From positions 62,001 to 126,000 of the forward strand of contig NZ_AEUX02000006.1 of assembly GCF_000188015.2 (NCBI RefSeq): a stretch of 64,000 nt of DNA, read 5' to 3'. This document shows positions 17,847 to 25,919 of the stretch, in pieces (position 1 is the stretch's first letter; the number at the start of each line of letters is the position of its first letter). The position numbers and the translations under genes are program-made. The notes beneath the pieces were generated by a model. It saw nothing but the letters and a program-made list of their open reading frames with translations, was not told the origin of the DNA and did not search any database. The DNA comes from Streptococcus ictaluri 707-05. Its GTDB lineage: Bacteria; Bacillota; Bacilli; Lactobacillales; Streptococcaceae.

Positions 17847-17922
17847 GAAAAGCTCTGGAAAAATCAATTTCCAGAGGCTTTGTCTTCAATCTGAAAGGAA
17901 CTCATTGGGGTTCCTTTTTTTG
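17847..17922. terminator. Two hairpins between convergent pepV and mnmE
   Basis: GCTCTGGAAA-aatcaa-TTTCCAGAGGC (about 17851-17877) is followed by AAAGGAAC-tcattgg-GGTTCCTTTTTTT (17893-17921). The second is a clear plus-strand terminator for pepV. The first has weak U tracts and may serve either strand. Confidence 0.75.
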
Positions 17923-17933
17923 AGGTCATTTTT

Positions 17934-19310
17934 TTATTTCCCTAGGCAGAACTGGCTAAATAATTGTGTAATCAGCTCATCAGGGGCAGCGTCTCCTGTA
18001 ATTTCTCCCAAAATTTGCCAGGTTCTTGTCATATCCACTTGAAGCAAATCAACTGGCATGCCTAAATCTAGTCCTTCATTGACTGCTTGGAGACTTTGAA
18101 CCGCCTGCTCGATTAAAGAAATGTGACGAGCGTTAGATAAATAGGTGGCATCGTGTTCAACGAGACCGGCATTATCAAAGAAGAGTTGATTGATACGATC
18201 TTCAATTTGATCGATGTTTTTATTTTGTATGACAGAGATTTCAATCGTATTTTCTGGCAACTGCTCTTTTTCAATCAGTTGAGGCAAGTCAGTTTTATTT
18301 AATAAAATAATACGGTTGCTTCCTTGACTGAGTTCAAGTAAGAGACGATCTTGCTCAGTTAAGGCTTCAGAGGCATTTAAAACGAGTAACACTAAATCAG
18401 CCTCTTGAAGTGCTTTTTTAGAACGTTCAACACCAATTTTTTCGACGATGTCATCCGTGTCACGGATACCAGCTGTATCCACTAGCTTGAGAGGCACTCC
18501 TTTAATATTAACGTACTCTTCAATAACATCACGTGTTGTTCCTGCAATATCGGTAACAATGGCTTTTTCTTCTCGTAATAAGTTGTTTAATAAACTTGAC
18601 TTACCAACATTGGGACGTCCAATAATAGCGGTGGATAGACCTTCTCGCAAAATTTTACCCCGTTTAGCGGTGCGTAAGAGATTCTCCAACAAACTTTGAA
18701 ACACTTTGGTTTTTTCACGCATCAAAGCAGTGGTCATTTCTTCAACGTCATCATACTCTGGGTAGTCGATATTGACTTCTACTTGCGCTAGAGTATTGAG
18801 GATTTCCTGACGAGTATTATTAATCAGTTGAGCTAAGGAGCCATCAAGCTGTTTAACTGCAATGGCCATAGCCTTATCGGTTTTGGCACGGATTAAATCC
18901 ATGACAGCCTCAGCCTGAGTCAAGTCGACTCGACCATTTAAGAAGGCTCTTTTGGTAAATTCACCAGGCTCTGCCATTCGAGCACCTTGTCTTAATAAAA
19001 GTTGTAAAATCTCATTTGTGACAGCGATACCGCCATGGGTATTGATTTCAATCACATCTTCTCTAGTAAAGGTTTTGGGAGCTAACATAACTGTAACCAT
19101 GACTTCATCAATGATTTGATTGTTTTTAGGGTCAATGATATGTCCGTAATTAATGGTATGAGAAGCTACCTTATCAAGTGCTTTACCTTTAAAGACAGAA
19201 TTAGCGATGGCTAAGGCTTGACTTCCGGATAAGCGAACAATGCCAATAGCACCTTCTCCAAGAGGGGTTGAAATAGCTGTAATAGTATCAAATTCTTTAG
19301 TTATACTCAT
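17934..19310 (-). CDS. mnmE: tRNA modification GTPase MnmE
   Basis: GTPase that with MnmG forms the cmnm5 modification on wobble U34 of several tRNAs. 458 aa. It has an N-terminal formyl-tetrahydrofolate-binding domain ([20 protein letters not shown]). An inserted G domain carries [12 protein letters not shown] (P-loop), [17 protein letters not shown] and NKTDL. The C-terminus ends with the essential FCLGK Cys-box. The frame is open further upstream to 19409, but the Met at 19310 begins the conserved family start and has AGGAC just ahead, so it is chosen. Divergent from rpiA. Confidence 0.96.
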   Translation of the reverse strand: MSITKEFDTITAISTPLGEGAIGIVRLSGSQALAIANSVFKGKALDKVASHTINYGHIIDPKNNQIIDEVMVTVMLAPKTFTREDVIEINTHGGIAVTNEILQLLLRQGARMAEPGEFTKRAFLNGRVDLTQAEAVMDLIRAKTDKAMAIAVKQLDGSLAQLINNTRQEILNTLAQVEVNIDYPEYDDVEEMTTALMREKTKVFQSLLENLLRTAKRGKILREGLSTAIIGRPNVGKSSLLNNLLREEKAIVTDIAGTTRDVIEEYVNIKGVPLKLVDTAGIRDTDDIVEKIGVERSKKALQEADLVLLVLNASEALTEQDRLLLELSQGSNRIILLNKTDLPQLIEKEQLPENTIEISVIQNKNIDQIEDRINQLFFDNAGLVEHDATYLSNARHISLIEQAVQSLQAVNEGLDLGMPVDLLQVDMTRTWQILGEITGDAAPDELITQLFSQFCLGK

Positions 19311-19422
19311 GTCCTCTATTTTAGAATAAGTCCTGTCAGAAAGCAAGGTATTACCATCTGAGAATGGAAAAAGACAGTGGGTAGAGCAAAGAGAGATTTT
19401 CATTAACAAGTTGGCGCTTTCA

Positions 19423-19431
19423 TGTTATAAT
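19423..19431 (+). promoter_or_regulatory. Extended -10 promoter of rpiA operon
   Basis: TGTTATAAT lies 38 bp before the rpiA ATG, in the gap between divergent mnmE and rpiA. No clear -35 is visible. Confidence 0.55.
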
Positions 19432-19468
19432 AAAGTGTTAGGATTTAAAGTTACCAAAAGGAGGAATC

Positions 19469-20146
19469 ATGGAAGCACTAAAAAAGATTGCTGGTCTTAA
19501 AGCTGCGCAATTTGTAACAGATGGAATGACCATTGGTCTTGGAACAGGTTCAACTACTTATTTTTTTGTTGAAGAAATTGGTCGACGAGTGAATGAAGAA
19601 GGGCTAAAGGTTGTTGGAGTGACCACATCAAGTGTCACTACTAAGCAAGCACAGGGTCTTGGCATTCCTTTGAAATCAATTGATGAGGTTGATAGTATTG
19701 ATTTAACCGTCGATGGAGCGGACGAAGTAGATAGTCAATTCAATGGCATTAAAGGTGGCGGAGCTGCCCTACTTATGGAAAAAATCGTAGCCACTCCAAC
19801 AAAAGAATACATTTGGGTGGTAGACGAATCCAAAATGGTTAACCAATTAGGTGCTTTCAAATTACCTGTCGAAGTCGTGCAATATGGCGCACAAAGACTA
19901 TTTCGTGTTTTTGAAAAAGCGGAATACAAACCCTCTTTTCGAATGAAAGACGACCAACGCTTAGTCACTGATATGCAAAATTTCATCATTGACTTAGACT
20001 TGGGTACTATTGAAGATCCAAAAGCTTTTGGTCACATGTTGGACCAGACAGTTGGTGTTGTGGAGCATGGCCTCTTTAATGGTATGGTTGATAAGGTAAT
20101 TGTGGCTGGCCAAGATGGTGTTAGCACTTTAGAAGCTAATAAATAA
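19469..20146 (+). CDS. rpiA: Ribose-5-phosphate isomerase A
   Basis: Interconverts ribose-5-phosphate and ribulose-5-phosphate in the pentose phosphate pathway. 225 aa. Family motifs are [14 protein letters not shown] (phosphate loop), TVDGADEVD with the catalytic Asp, [13 protein letters not shown], and DESKMV. AAAGGAGG precedes the ATG. It heads a nucleoside-salvage cluster with deoB, punA and deoD, whose released (deoxy)ribose phosphate enters the pentose phosphate pathway through this enzyme. Confidence 0.96.
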   Translation: MEALKKIAGLKAAQFVTDGMTIGLGTGSTTYFFVEEIGRRVNEEGLKVVGVTTSSVTTKQAQGLGIPLKSIDEVDSIDLTVDGADEVDSQFNGIKGGGAALLMEKIVATPTKEYIWVVDESKMVNQLGAFKLPVEVVQYGAQRLFRVFEKAEYKPSFRMKDDQRLVTDMQNFIIDLDLGTIEDPKAFGHMLDQTVGVVEHGLFNGMVDKVIVAGQDGVSTLEANK

Positions 20147-20224
20147 GCCATTTCTTAGTTAAATTTGTTAAATATTTTATAGGTTTTGGGGAGCCAACCG
20201 TAACCTCCCCTAGATTGGAGACTT

Positions 20225-21436
20225 ATGTCAAAATTTAATCGTATTCACTTGGTCGTTTTGGATTCTGTTGGGATTGGTGCTGCACCAGATGCTGATAAAT
20301 TCTTTAATGCCGGTGTAGCTGATACAGATTCTGACACGCTCGGTCATATTTCAGAAACTGCAGGATTAGCGGTTCCGAATATGGCAAAATTAGGACTTGG
20401 AAACATTTCTCGTCCAGTTCCTTTAAAGACAGTTCTAACTGAAGCAGAGCCAAGTGGCTACGCTACTAAGTTGGAAGAGGTATCACTTGGTAAAGACACC
20501 ATGACAGGCCACTGGGAAATTATGGGCTTGAATATTACAGAACCTTTTGATACTTTCTGGGATGGATTCCCAGAAGAAATCTTAACAAAGATTGAAGAAT
20601 TCTCAGGTCGCAAAATTATTCGTGAAGCTAACAAACCCTATTCTGGAACAGCTGTTATTGATGATTTTGGACCACGCCAAATGGAAACAGGTGAGTTGAT
20701 TGTTTATACATCAGCAGACCCAGTTCTTCAAATTGCTGCGCATGAAGAGATCATCCCACTTGATGAATTATACCGAATTTGTGAGTATGCCCGCTCAATC
20801 ACATTGGAACGTCCAGCACTCTTAGGACGCATTATTGCCCGTCCATATGTGGGTACACCAGGTAACTTTACCCGTACCTCAAATCGTCATGATTACGCCT
20901 TGTCCCCATTCCAAGATACAGTACTTAATAAACTTGCACAAGCAGGTATTTCAACTTATGCTGTTGGTAAGATTAATGATATCTTTAATGGTTCAGGAAT
21001 CACAAATGATATGGGACACAATAAGTCTAATAGTCATGGTGTCGATACCTTAATCAAAACCTTGCAATTACCTGAGTTTACAAAAGGTTTTTCTTTCACT
21101 AACTTGGTAGACTTTGATGCTAACTTTGGTCACCGCCGTGATGTCGAAGGTTACCGCGATTGCTTGCAAGAATTTGATAACCGTCTTCCTGAAATTATGG
21201 CACATATGAAAGAAGATGACTTACTTCTTATTACAGCAGACCATGGTAATGATCCAACTTATGCAGGGACAGACCATACCCGTGAGTACATTCCTTTATT
21301 AGCTTATTCAGCTTCCTTTACTGGAAATGGTGTCATTCCACAAGGTCATTTTGCAGATATTTCTGCTACAATTGCTGAAAACTTTAGTGTAGAAACAGCT
21401 ATGATTGGGGAATCCTTCCTTAATCACTTAAACTAA
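20225..21436 (+). CDS. deoB: Phosphopentomutase
   Basis: Mn-dependent mutase of the alkaline phosphatase superfamily. It converts (deoxy)ribose-1-phosphate, made by nucleoside phosphorylases, to the 5-phosphate. 403 aa. Metal-binding motifs are [16 protein letters not shown] at the N-terminus, the phospho-Thr loop [13 protein letters not shown], and TADHGNDPT with [20 protein letters not shown] before the ATG is the ribosome-binding site. Seventy-eight bases after rpiA and 17 before the ArsC-like gene. Confidence 0.96.
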   Translation: MSKFNRIHLVVLDSVGIGAAPDADKFFNAGVADTDSDTLGHISETAGLAVPNMAKLGLGNISRPVPLKTVLTEAEPSGYATKLEEVSLGKDTMTGHWEIMGLNITEPFDTFWDGFPEEILTKIEEFSGRKIIREANKPYSGTAVIDDFGPRQMETGELIVYTSADPVLQIAAHEEIIPLDELYRICEYARSITLERPALLGRIIARPYVGTPGNFTRTSNRHDYALSPFQDTVLNKLAQAGISTYAVGKINDIFNGSGITNDMGHNKSNSHGVDTLIKTLQLPEFTKGFSFTNLVDFDANFGHRRDVEGYRDCLQEFDNRLPEIMAHMKEDDLLLITADHGNDPTYAGTDHTREYIPLLAYSASFTGNGVIPQGHFADISATIAENFSVETAMIGESFLNHLN

Positions 21437-21453
21437 AATAGATAAGGGAAATT

Positions 21454-21861
21454 ATGGAAGAAATCACCATATATCATAATCCAAACTGTGGGACGTCCCG
21501 AAATGTATTAGCCATGATTCGTCATACAGGGATTGAACCAACAATTGTTGAATACCTAAAAACGCCTCCAAGTCAAGACAAATTGGAAGAGCTTTTGGCT
21601 GAAATGGGAGTTAGCGCTAGAGATATTTTACGGACTAATGTTCCTGAATTTGATAGCCATCATTTAGCGGATTTGTCTTTAAGTGAGGAAAAGATTTTAG
21701 ACATAATGGTATCAAATCCTATTTTGATTAATCGTCCCATTGTGGTAACTTCAAAAGGAGTCAAGCTTTGCCGACCTTCTGAAACTTTATTAGATATTCT
21801 TCCTATTCCCTTGCCTAGTCCCTATACAAAAGAAGATGGGGAATTGGTTTATCCAATCTAA
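21454..21861 (+). CDS. ArsC-like thioredoxin-fold protein
   Basis: A 135-aa protein of the glutaredoxin-coupled arsenate reductase (ArsC/Spx) superfamily. The N-terminus YHNPNCGTSRNVLAM has the single active-site Cys. ILINRPIVVTSKGVKLCRP contains the RP-loop Arg that binds oxyanion. It is embedded in the nucleoside-salvage operon rather than an ars operon (no arsR or arsB nearby), so the arsenate-reductase label is by homology and the physiological role is open. Confidence 0.8.
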   Translation: MEEITIYHNPNCGTSRNVLAMIRHTGIEPTIVEYLKTPPSQDKLEELLAEMGVSARDILRTNVPEFDSHHLADLSLSEEKILDIMVSNPILINRPIVVTSKGVKLCRPSETLLDILPIPLPSPYTKEDGELVYPI

Positions 21862-21878
21862 AATAAAGGAGATTTTCG

Positions 21879-22688
21879 ATGTCACTGATGACAAAAATTA
21901 CAGAAACAAAAGATTATTTATTAGCACAGGGTGTGAGTGCACCTGAGTTTGGTCTGATTTTAGGATCAGGACTTGGTGAGCTAGCTGAAGAAGTTGAAAA
22001 TGCAATTGTTATTGATTACGCAGATATTCCCAATTGGGGACAATCAACAGTAGTTGGTCATGCTGGTAAATTGATTTATGGTGATTTGGCTGGTCGTAAA
22101 GTTTTAGCCTTGCAAGGACGTTTCCATTTTTATGAAGGTAACAAAATGGAAGCTGTGACCTTCCCGGTTCGTGTGATGAAAGCCCTAGGTTGTCAAGGTG
22201 TAGTAGTGACGAATGCTGCAGGTGGTATTGGTTGTGGTCCTGGAACTTTAATGGCTATTACAGACCATATCAATATGACAGGTAACAATCCATTAATCGG
22301 TGAAAACCTAGAAGAATTTGGACCACGTTTCCCAGATATGTCAAATGCTTATACCTCTGAGTATCGTGAGATTGCTCACCGTGTGGCCAAAGACAAAGGT
22401 ATTACACTTGAAGAAGGTGTTTATATGGGCTTAACGGGACCAACCTATGAAACACCAGCAGAAATCCGTGCCTTTAAAGTGCTAGGAGCTGATGCCGTTG
22501 GAATGTCAACAGTCCCAGAAGTTATTGTAGCAGCACATTCTGGATTAAAAGTTCTAGGTATTTCTGCCATTACTAACTTTGCTGCTGGTTTCCAATCAGA
22601 ATTGAACCACGAAGAAGTGGTTGAAGTCACACAACATATCAAAGAAGACTTCAAAGGATTAGTAAAAGCAATCCTAACTGAACTCTAA
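21879..22688 (+). CDS. punA: Purine nucleoside phosphorylase (PNP-I type)
   Basis: Trimeric-type purine nucleoside phosphorylase that splits guanosine/inosine (and deoxy forms) with phosphate. 269 aa. Motifs: ILGSGLGELAE (phosphate-binding), VVGHAGKLIYG, LQGRFHFYEGN, VVTNAAGGIG and ISAITNFAAGF. AAAGGAG precedes the start at 21879. It precedes deoD, a phosphorylase of a different fold class, after a 471-bp repeat-rich gap. Confidence 0.94.
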   Translation: MSLMTKITETKDYLLAQGVSAPEFGLILGSGLGELAEEVENAIVIDYADIPNWGQSTVVGHAGKLIYGDLAGRKVLALQGRFHFYEGNKMEAVTFPVRVMKALGCQGVVVTNAAGGIGCGPGTLMAITDHINMTGNNPLIGENLEEFGPRFPDMSNAYTSEYREIAHRVAKDKGITLEEGVYMGLTGPTYETPAEIRAFKVLGADAVGMSTVPEVIVAAHSGLKVLGISAITNFAAGFQSELNHEEVVEVTQHIKEDFKGLVKAILTEL

Positions 22689-22716
22689 AATAACAGTTTA
22701 AAATAAATACTCAGTA

Positions 22717-22746
22717 AGGTTAGGTTAGGGTTCGCTCACTAACCTT
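22717..22746 (+). terminator. Hairpin after punA, possible weak terminator
   Basis: AAGGTTAG pairs perfectly with CTAACCTT around a loop of about 14 nt, but no T tract follows. It may stabilise the punA 3' end or be part of the repeat array that begins here. Confidence 0.4.
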
Positions 22747-22747
22747 C

Positions 22748-22787
22748 TACAAAATAAAAGGAAAGGTAGGGCTAGCTGTATTCATTG
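22748..22787 (+). repeat. 40-bp direct repeat, left copy
   Basis: A 40-bp segment beginning TACAAAATAAAAGGAAAGG and ending GTATTCATTG recurs at 23009-23048 with one mismatch (G to A). The 261-bp spacing contains the two stem elements A and B. The right copy precedes element C. Confidence 0.95.
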
Positions 22788-22801
22788 GTTCGAACTCGTG
22801 C

Positions 22802-22880
22802 TAAGGACTTGGTCAAAAAGATAAGTTGTCGAGAAAATCAGGATTTTCTGCCAACTTCCTATTTTGCCTTTGTCCTCTTA
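22802..22880 (+). repeat. Structured intergenic element, copy A
   Basis: The outer stem is TAAGGAC (22802-22808) with GTCCTCTTA (22872-22880). Conserved strand AAAAAGATAA is at 22815-22824. Inner stem GTTG/CAAC (22825-22828/22852-22855) encloses hairpin AGAAAATC/GATTTTCT (22832-22839/22842-22849). Conserved strand TTCCTATTTT is at 22856-22865. The same architecture occurs in copies B, C and D with different stem sequences. Confidence 0.8.
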
Positions 22881-22909
22881 ACGTCTTTAGTATGATGAAA
22901 TTTGAACTC

Positions 22910-22997
22910 GAGCGGAAAGCTTGGAAAATAGATAACCCTCGTCAGAAATCAGGATTTCTGCTCAGGTTCCTAATTTTCAGTCGCTTTCTGTTCGCTC
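22910..22997 (+). repeat. Structured intergenic element, copy B
   Basis: The outer stem is GAGCGgaAAG (22910-22919) with CTTTctgttCGCTC (22984-22997). Conserved strand AAAATAGATAA is at 22925-22935. Inner stem CCT/AGG (22937-22939/22964-22966) encloses CAGAAATC/GATTTCTG (22943-22950/22953-22960). Conserved strand TTCCTAATTTT is at 22967-22977. This is the most diverged copy in the conserved strands. Confidence 0.75.
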
Positions 22998-23008
22998 TCT
23001 GATCTTTT

Positions 23009-23048
23009 TACAAAATAAAAGGAAAGGTAGGGCTAACTGTATTCATTG
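23009..23048 (+). repeat. 40-bp direct repeat, right copy
   Basis: Second copy of the 40-bp segment at 22748-22787, differing at one position. It lies directly upstream of element C, so the repeated unit seems to be leader segment plus stem element. Confidence 0.95.
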
Positions 23049-23059
23049 AATTGAATACT

Positions 23060-23144
23060 GGCGGAGAACTGTGTAAAAAAGATAAACTGTCTAGCATCTG
23101 GGATGCGTCGTCAGTTTCCTATTTTTACTTTGTTCTCTGTCGCC
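23060..23144 (+). repeat. Structured intergenic element, copy C (deoD leader)
   Basis: The outer stem is GGCGGAGAAC (23060-23069) with GTTCTctgtCGCC (23132-23144). AAAAAAGATAA is at 23075-23085. Inner stem ACTG/CAGT (23086-23089/23112-23115) encloses GCATC/GATGC (23094-23098/23102-23106). TTCCTATTTTT is at 23116-23126. The outer stem ends 15 nt before the deoD AUG, and the linker has no Shine-Dalgarno sequence. Confidence 0.8.
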
Positions 23145-23159
23145 CTTTATATCTTAATA

Positions 23160-23873
23160 ATGTCTATTCATATTTCTGCAAAACCAGGCGAAATTGCTGA
23201 TAAAATTTTACTTCCTGGTGACCCTCTTCGCGCCAAGTTTATCGCTGAGAATTTCTTAGAAGACGCTGTCTGCTTCAATGAAGTGCGTAACATGTTTGGT
23301 TATACTGGAACTTATAAAGGTCACCGTGTTTCTGTCATGGGAACTGGTATGGGATTGCCTTCTATTTCGATTTATGCCCGTGAATTGATTGTTGATTACG
23401 GGGTAAAAACATTGATTCGTGTCGGTACCGCTGGTGCTATTGATCCAGATGTCCACGTTCGTGAACTGGTTTTGGCACAAGCTGCTGCGACAAACTCAAA
23501 TATTATTCGTAATGATTTCCCAGAATTTGATTTCCCACAAATTGCTGATTTTGGTCTTTTAGATAAGGCTTATCATATTGCAAAAGAAATGGGAATTACG
23601 ACTCACGTTGGAAACGTGCTCTCATCAGATGTTTTCTACTCTAATATGCCAGAACGTAATATGGCACTTGGAAAACTTGGTGTTAAAGCCATTGAAATGG
23701 AAGCAGCGGCACTTTACTATCATGCTGCACAACATCATGTCAAAGCACTTGGTATTATGACAATTTCTGATAACTTGAATGACCCAAGTGAAGATACAAC
23801 TGCAGAAGAACGTCAAACAACTTTCACAGATATGATGAAGGTTGGTTTAGAAACTTTAATCGCAAATGACTGA
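23160..23873 (+). CDS. deoD: Purine nucleoside phosphorylase DeoD-type
   Basis: Hexameric-type purine nucleoside phosphorylase (adenosine/inosine/guanosine range). 237 aa from the ATG at 23160, which gives the classical [15 protein letters not shown] start. The frame is also open back to 23103, but that extension reads through repeat element C and is rejected. Motifs: [53 protein letters not shown] and TISDNLN. The upstream region lacks a normal ribosome-binding site and is occupied by the stem element. The last eight bases overlap the next gene. Confidence 0.94.
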   Translation: MSIHISAKPGEIADKILLPGDPLRAKFIAENFLEDAVCFNEVRNMFGYTGTYKGHRVSVMGTGMGLPSISIYARELIVDYGVKTLIRVGTAGAIDPDVHVRELVLAQAAATNSNIIRNDFPEFDFPQIADFGLLDKAYHIAKEMGITTHVGNVLSSDVFYSNMPERNMALGKLGVKAIEMEAAALYYHAAQHHVKALGIMTISDNLNDPSEDTTAEERQTTFTDMMKVGLETLIAND

Positions 23874-24639
23874 TATAACTAAAACAATAGACATCCTTTT
23901 GGATGTCTATGCTTATAATCACGCCTATAAAATTGCTAAATCCTTACCTGAATTTCCAAATAAAGCCCTTTATTTAATTGAGCTTTTGAAAGAAAGACGG
24001 GAGTTAAATGTCTCTTATCTCTTTCAACACAATACACAAAATAAAGCGATTGAAGAAGCTTATGATATTAACTTAATCATGAATGCTAATCCAGAAGAGG
24101 AACAGATAGCTAATTATATCTTAGATTTGGAAGTCAAAGCTAAGAACGGTGACATCATAGATTTTGTAAGATCTGTCTCTCCCATTCTTTACCGATTGTT
24201 TCTGAGATTGATGGAAAAGGAAGTTCCGCAATTCAAGTCTTATATTTTTGATGCCAAAAATGATCAGTATGATACTTGGAATTTTCAGGCCATGTTAGAC
24301 TCTAATCTTGAGGTTTTTAAAACTTATCTTTCTCAAAGGCAATCTAGAAATGTGACCACAAGAAGTTTGGCCGATTTATTAGTTTTATCTAATCTTTCAG
24401 AGGAAATCAAAACATTAGTAGTGACTCTTAGAAAATTTGAAAAGTCTGTACGTAACCCTTCAGCACACTTAATTAAGCCATTTGATGAAGAAGAACTGCA
24501 CCGAACTACGCATTTTTCCTCACAAGTTTTTTTAGAGGGTATTATTAGGTTAGCAACTTTTTCTGGAGTTTCCTACCAAAGAGAGCCATTCTATTTTGAT
24601 CAAGTCAATGCTATTATCGAAAAAGAATTAGGCATTTAA
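23866..24639 (+). CDS. Uncharacterised protein with HEPN-like R-x4-H motif
   Basis: A 257-aa soluble protein overlapping the deoD stop by eight bases, so it is probably translated by coupling. I do not recognise a characterised family. It is largely helical by composition. Near the C-terminus, [13 protein letters not shown] contains Arg196-Asn-Pro-Ser-Ala-His201, the R-x4-H (often RNxxxH) motif of HEPN ribonucleases such as Csm6, RnlA-like and toxin proteins. No CARF domain, cas gene or MNT antitoxin is adjacent. It could be a stand-alone HEPN RNase or RNA-binding protein, possibly linked to purine metabolism. A strong hairpin follows. Confidence 0.7.
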   Translation: MTDITKTIDILLDVYAYNHAYKIAKSLPEFPNKALYLIELLKERRELNVSYLFQHNTQNKAIEEAYDINLIMNANPEEEQIANYILDLEVKAKNGDIIDFVRSVSPILYRLFLRLMEKEVPQFKSYIFDAKNDQYDTWNFQAMLDSNLEVFKTYLSQRQSRNVTTRSLADLLVLSNLSEEIKTLVVTLRKFEKSVRNPSAHLIKPFDEEELHRTTHFSSQVFLEGIIRLATFSGVSYQREPFYFDQVNAIIEKELGI

Positions 24640-24667
24640 TGCCTCTGATTTAATACGACAGACACTT

Positions 24668-24696
24668 TAAAACACCATTTTGAAATGGTGTTTTGA
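24668..24696 (+). terminator. Hairpin terminator after the HEPN-like gene
   Basis: AAAACACCATTT-tg-AAATGGTGTTTT is a 12-pair perfect stem ending in TTTT. It closes the nucleoside-salvage transcript just before the IS3 element. Confidence 0.8.
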
Positions 24697-24741
24697 AAAG
24701 GCAACACTTTTCTGTACAACATTTATAAAGTGCTTTTTTCT

Positions 24742-25521
24742 TTAAGCAATTAATCTCCATGTCATGGGTGTCTGGTAGTTGAGACTGCCATGAATGCGAT
24801 GGTAATTCCACCAGTGCACATAATCTTTCGTTTTAAGGATTAATTCTTCCAGTGACTGAAAGGTTTCTTGATGAATAAATTCAATTTTGAAAGCGCGATA
24901 GGTGCTCTCAGCTACCGCATTGTCATAGGGACAGCCTGCTTGGCTTAGAGAACGATTGATTCCAAAAGCTTCCAACATGTCATCAATCAGCTGATTATCA
25001 AACTCCTTCCCACGATCAGAATGGAAGATCTTGACCTTGGTCAGAGCGTAAGGGATGCTCTGAATCGCTTGTTTAACCAATTCGGCGGTCTTATGCCAAC
25101 CAACTGACAAACCGATGATTTCACGATTGAAGAGATCAATAATCAAGCAAACATAAGCCCAGCTATTACCGACACGAACGTAGGTTAAGTCTGTTACTAA
25201 AGCATTTAGAGGCTTTTCTTGATGAAATTGTCTGGCTAAGTGATTAGGAATAGCTGCCACATTCTTCCCTTTTGAATGTGGCTTGAAGGCTGCTTTCTGA
25301 TAAACGGATACTAAGTTGAGTTTGTGCATGATGCGACGAATCCGACGACGAGACAGCTGGATGCCTTCATTTTCCAAACATTTCTTGATTTTCCTAGCCC
25401 CGTATCTGGCCTTACTTTCGAGAAAAATAGCTTTGATATTTTCTTCAAGTTCCGCTTCAGAGACTGGTTTAACAGCCTTGTAGTAATAGCTAGAACGAGG
25501 AATGTTCAACCAACGACACAT
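24742..25521 (-). CDS. IS3-family transposase OrfB (DDE domain)
   Basis: Catalytic part of the IS3 transposase, 259 aa from its first Met, with the rve integrase core. DDE residues are visible: Asp in LVTDLTYVRVG, Asp in IFHSDRGKEFDN, and Glu in PYDNAVAESTYRAFK. The frame is open further upstream, past the end of orfA (KREVITANKDKYSISAM). It is therefore most likely made as an OrfAB fusion by -1 slippage near the CGAAAAG at the orfA end, as is usual in this family. It appears intact. Confidence 0.93.
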   Translation of the reverse strand: MCRWLNIPRSSYYYKAVKPVSEAELEENIKAIFLESKARYGARKIKKCLENEGIQLSRRRIRRIMHKLNLVSVYQKAAFKPHSKGKNVAAIPNHLARQFHQEKPLNALVTDLTYVRVGNSWAYVCLIIDLFNREIIGLSVGWHKTAELVKQAIQSIPYALTKVKIFHSDRGKEFDNQLIDDMLEAFGINRSLSQAGCPYDNAVAESTYRAFKIEFIHQETFQSLEELILKTKDYVHWWNYHRIHGSLNYQTPMTWRLIA

Positions 25522-25556
25522 GGCTGAAATGCTATATTTGTCTTTATTAGCAGTGA

Positions 25557-25847
25557 TTACTTCTCTTTTCGTGCCATAATCACCGCCGCTTGCTTTAGGA
25601 TATCTAACTGCATTTCGAGTTCTTTATTACGCTTTCGGAGTTCAATCAGTTCACGCTGCTCATCTGTAAGATTATCAATAGTTTTAAAGGAACCAGTTGT
25701 TTTAGCCTGACGTACCCACTTATCGAAGGTTGATGGGGTTAACTCATATTCTTTGATAAGCTCACTTCGTTTCATCCCTGCATTGTGAAGGTCAACGATT
25801 TGTTGCTTAAAGTCATCGGTGAAGTGGCGTCGTATTTTTCTAGACAT
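25557..25847 (-). CDS. IS3-family transposase OrfA (helix-turn-helix)
   Basis: A 96-aa OrfA with an HTH of the HTH_Tnp_1 type (FTDDFKQQIVDLHNAGMKRS then ELIKEYELTPSTFDKWV). A C-terminal leucine-zipper-like coiled coil (LIELRKRNKELEMQLDILKQ) mediates oligomerisation. AGGAGAATATT precedes the ATG. The end of the gene carries the A-rich slip site for OrfAB. Confidence 0.93.
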   Translation of the reverse strand: MSRKIRRHFTDDFKQQIVDLHNAGMKRSELIKEYELTPSTFDKWVRQAKTTGSFKTIDNLTDEQRELIELRKRNKELEMQLDILKQAAVIMARKEK

Positions 25848-25919
25848 AATATTCTCCTATTTTCTTTAGTGTAGAACACTTTATAAATTCTGTCTAGTTT
25901 AGTGTAACCTATTCATTTT

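Larger units (their letters stand above)
24704..25905 (-). mobile_element. IS3-family insertion sequence
   Basis: An element of about 1.2 kb bounded by inverted repeats. One end reads ACACTTTTCTGTACAACATT then TATAAAGTG. The other, on the opposite strand, reads ACACTAAACTAGACAGAATT then TATAAAGTG, matching at about three quarters of positions. It encodes OrfA and OrfB in overlapping frames on the minus strand. No clear target duplication is seen at these boundaries, so the outermost bases are uncertain. Confidence 0.85.

Noticed and set aside
22748..23159. CRISPR-like array before deoD
   Set aside because: There are repeated segments, but spacing is irregular, repeats are of two kinds and the stems vary. 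There are no uniform spacers and no cas genes.
23103..23159. N-terminal extension of deoD
   Set aside because: The extra codons read through repeat element C, and the family start [15 protein letters not shown] begins at 23160.
23866..24639. Csm6 of a CRISPR type III system
   Set aside because: Only the HEPN-like motif is seen. There is no recognisable CARF domain and no csm, cas1 or repeat array in the window.
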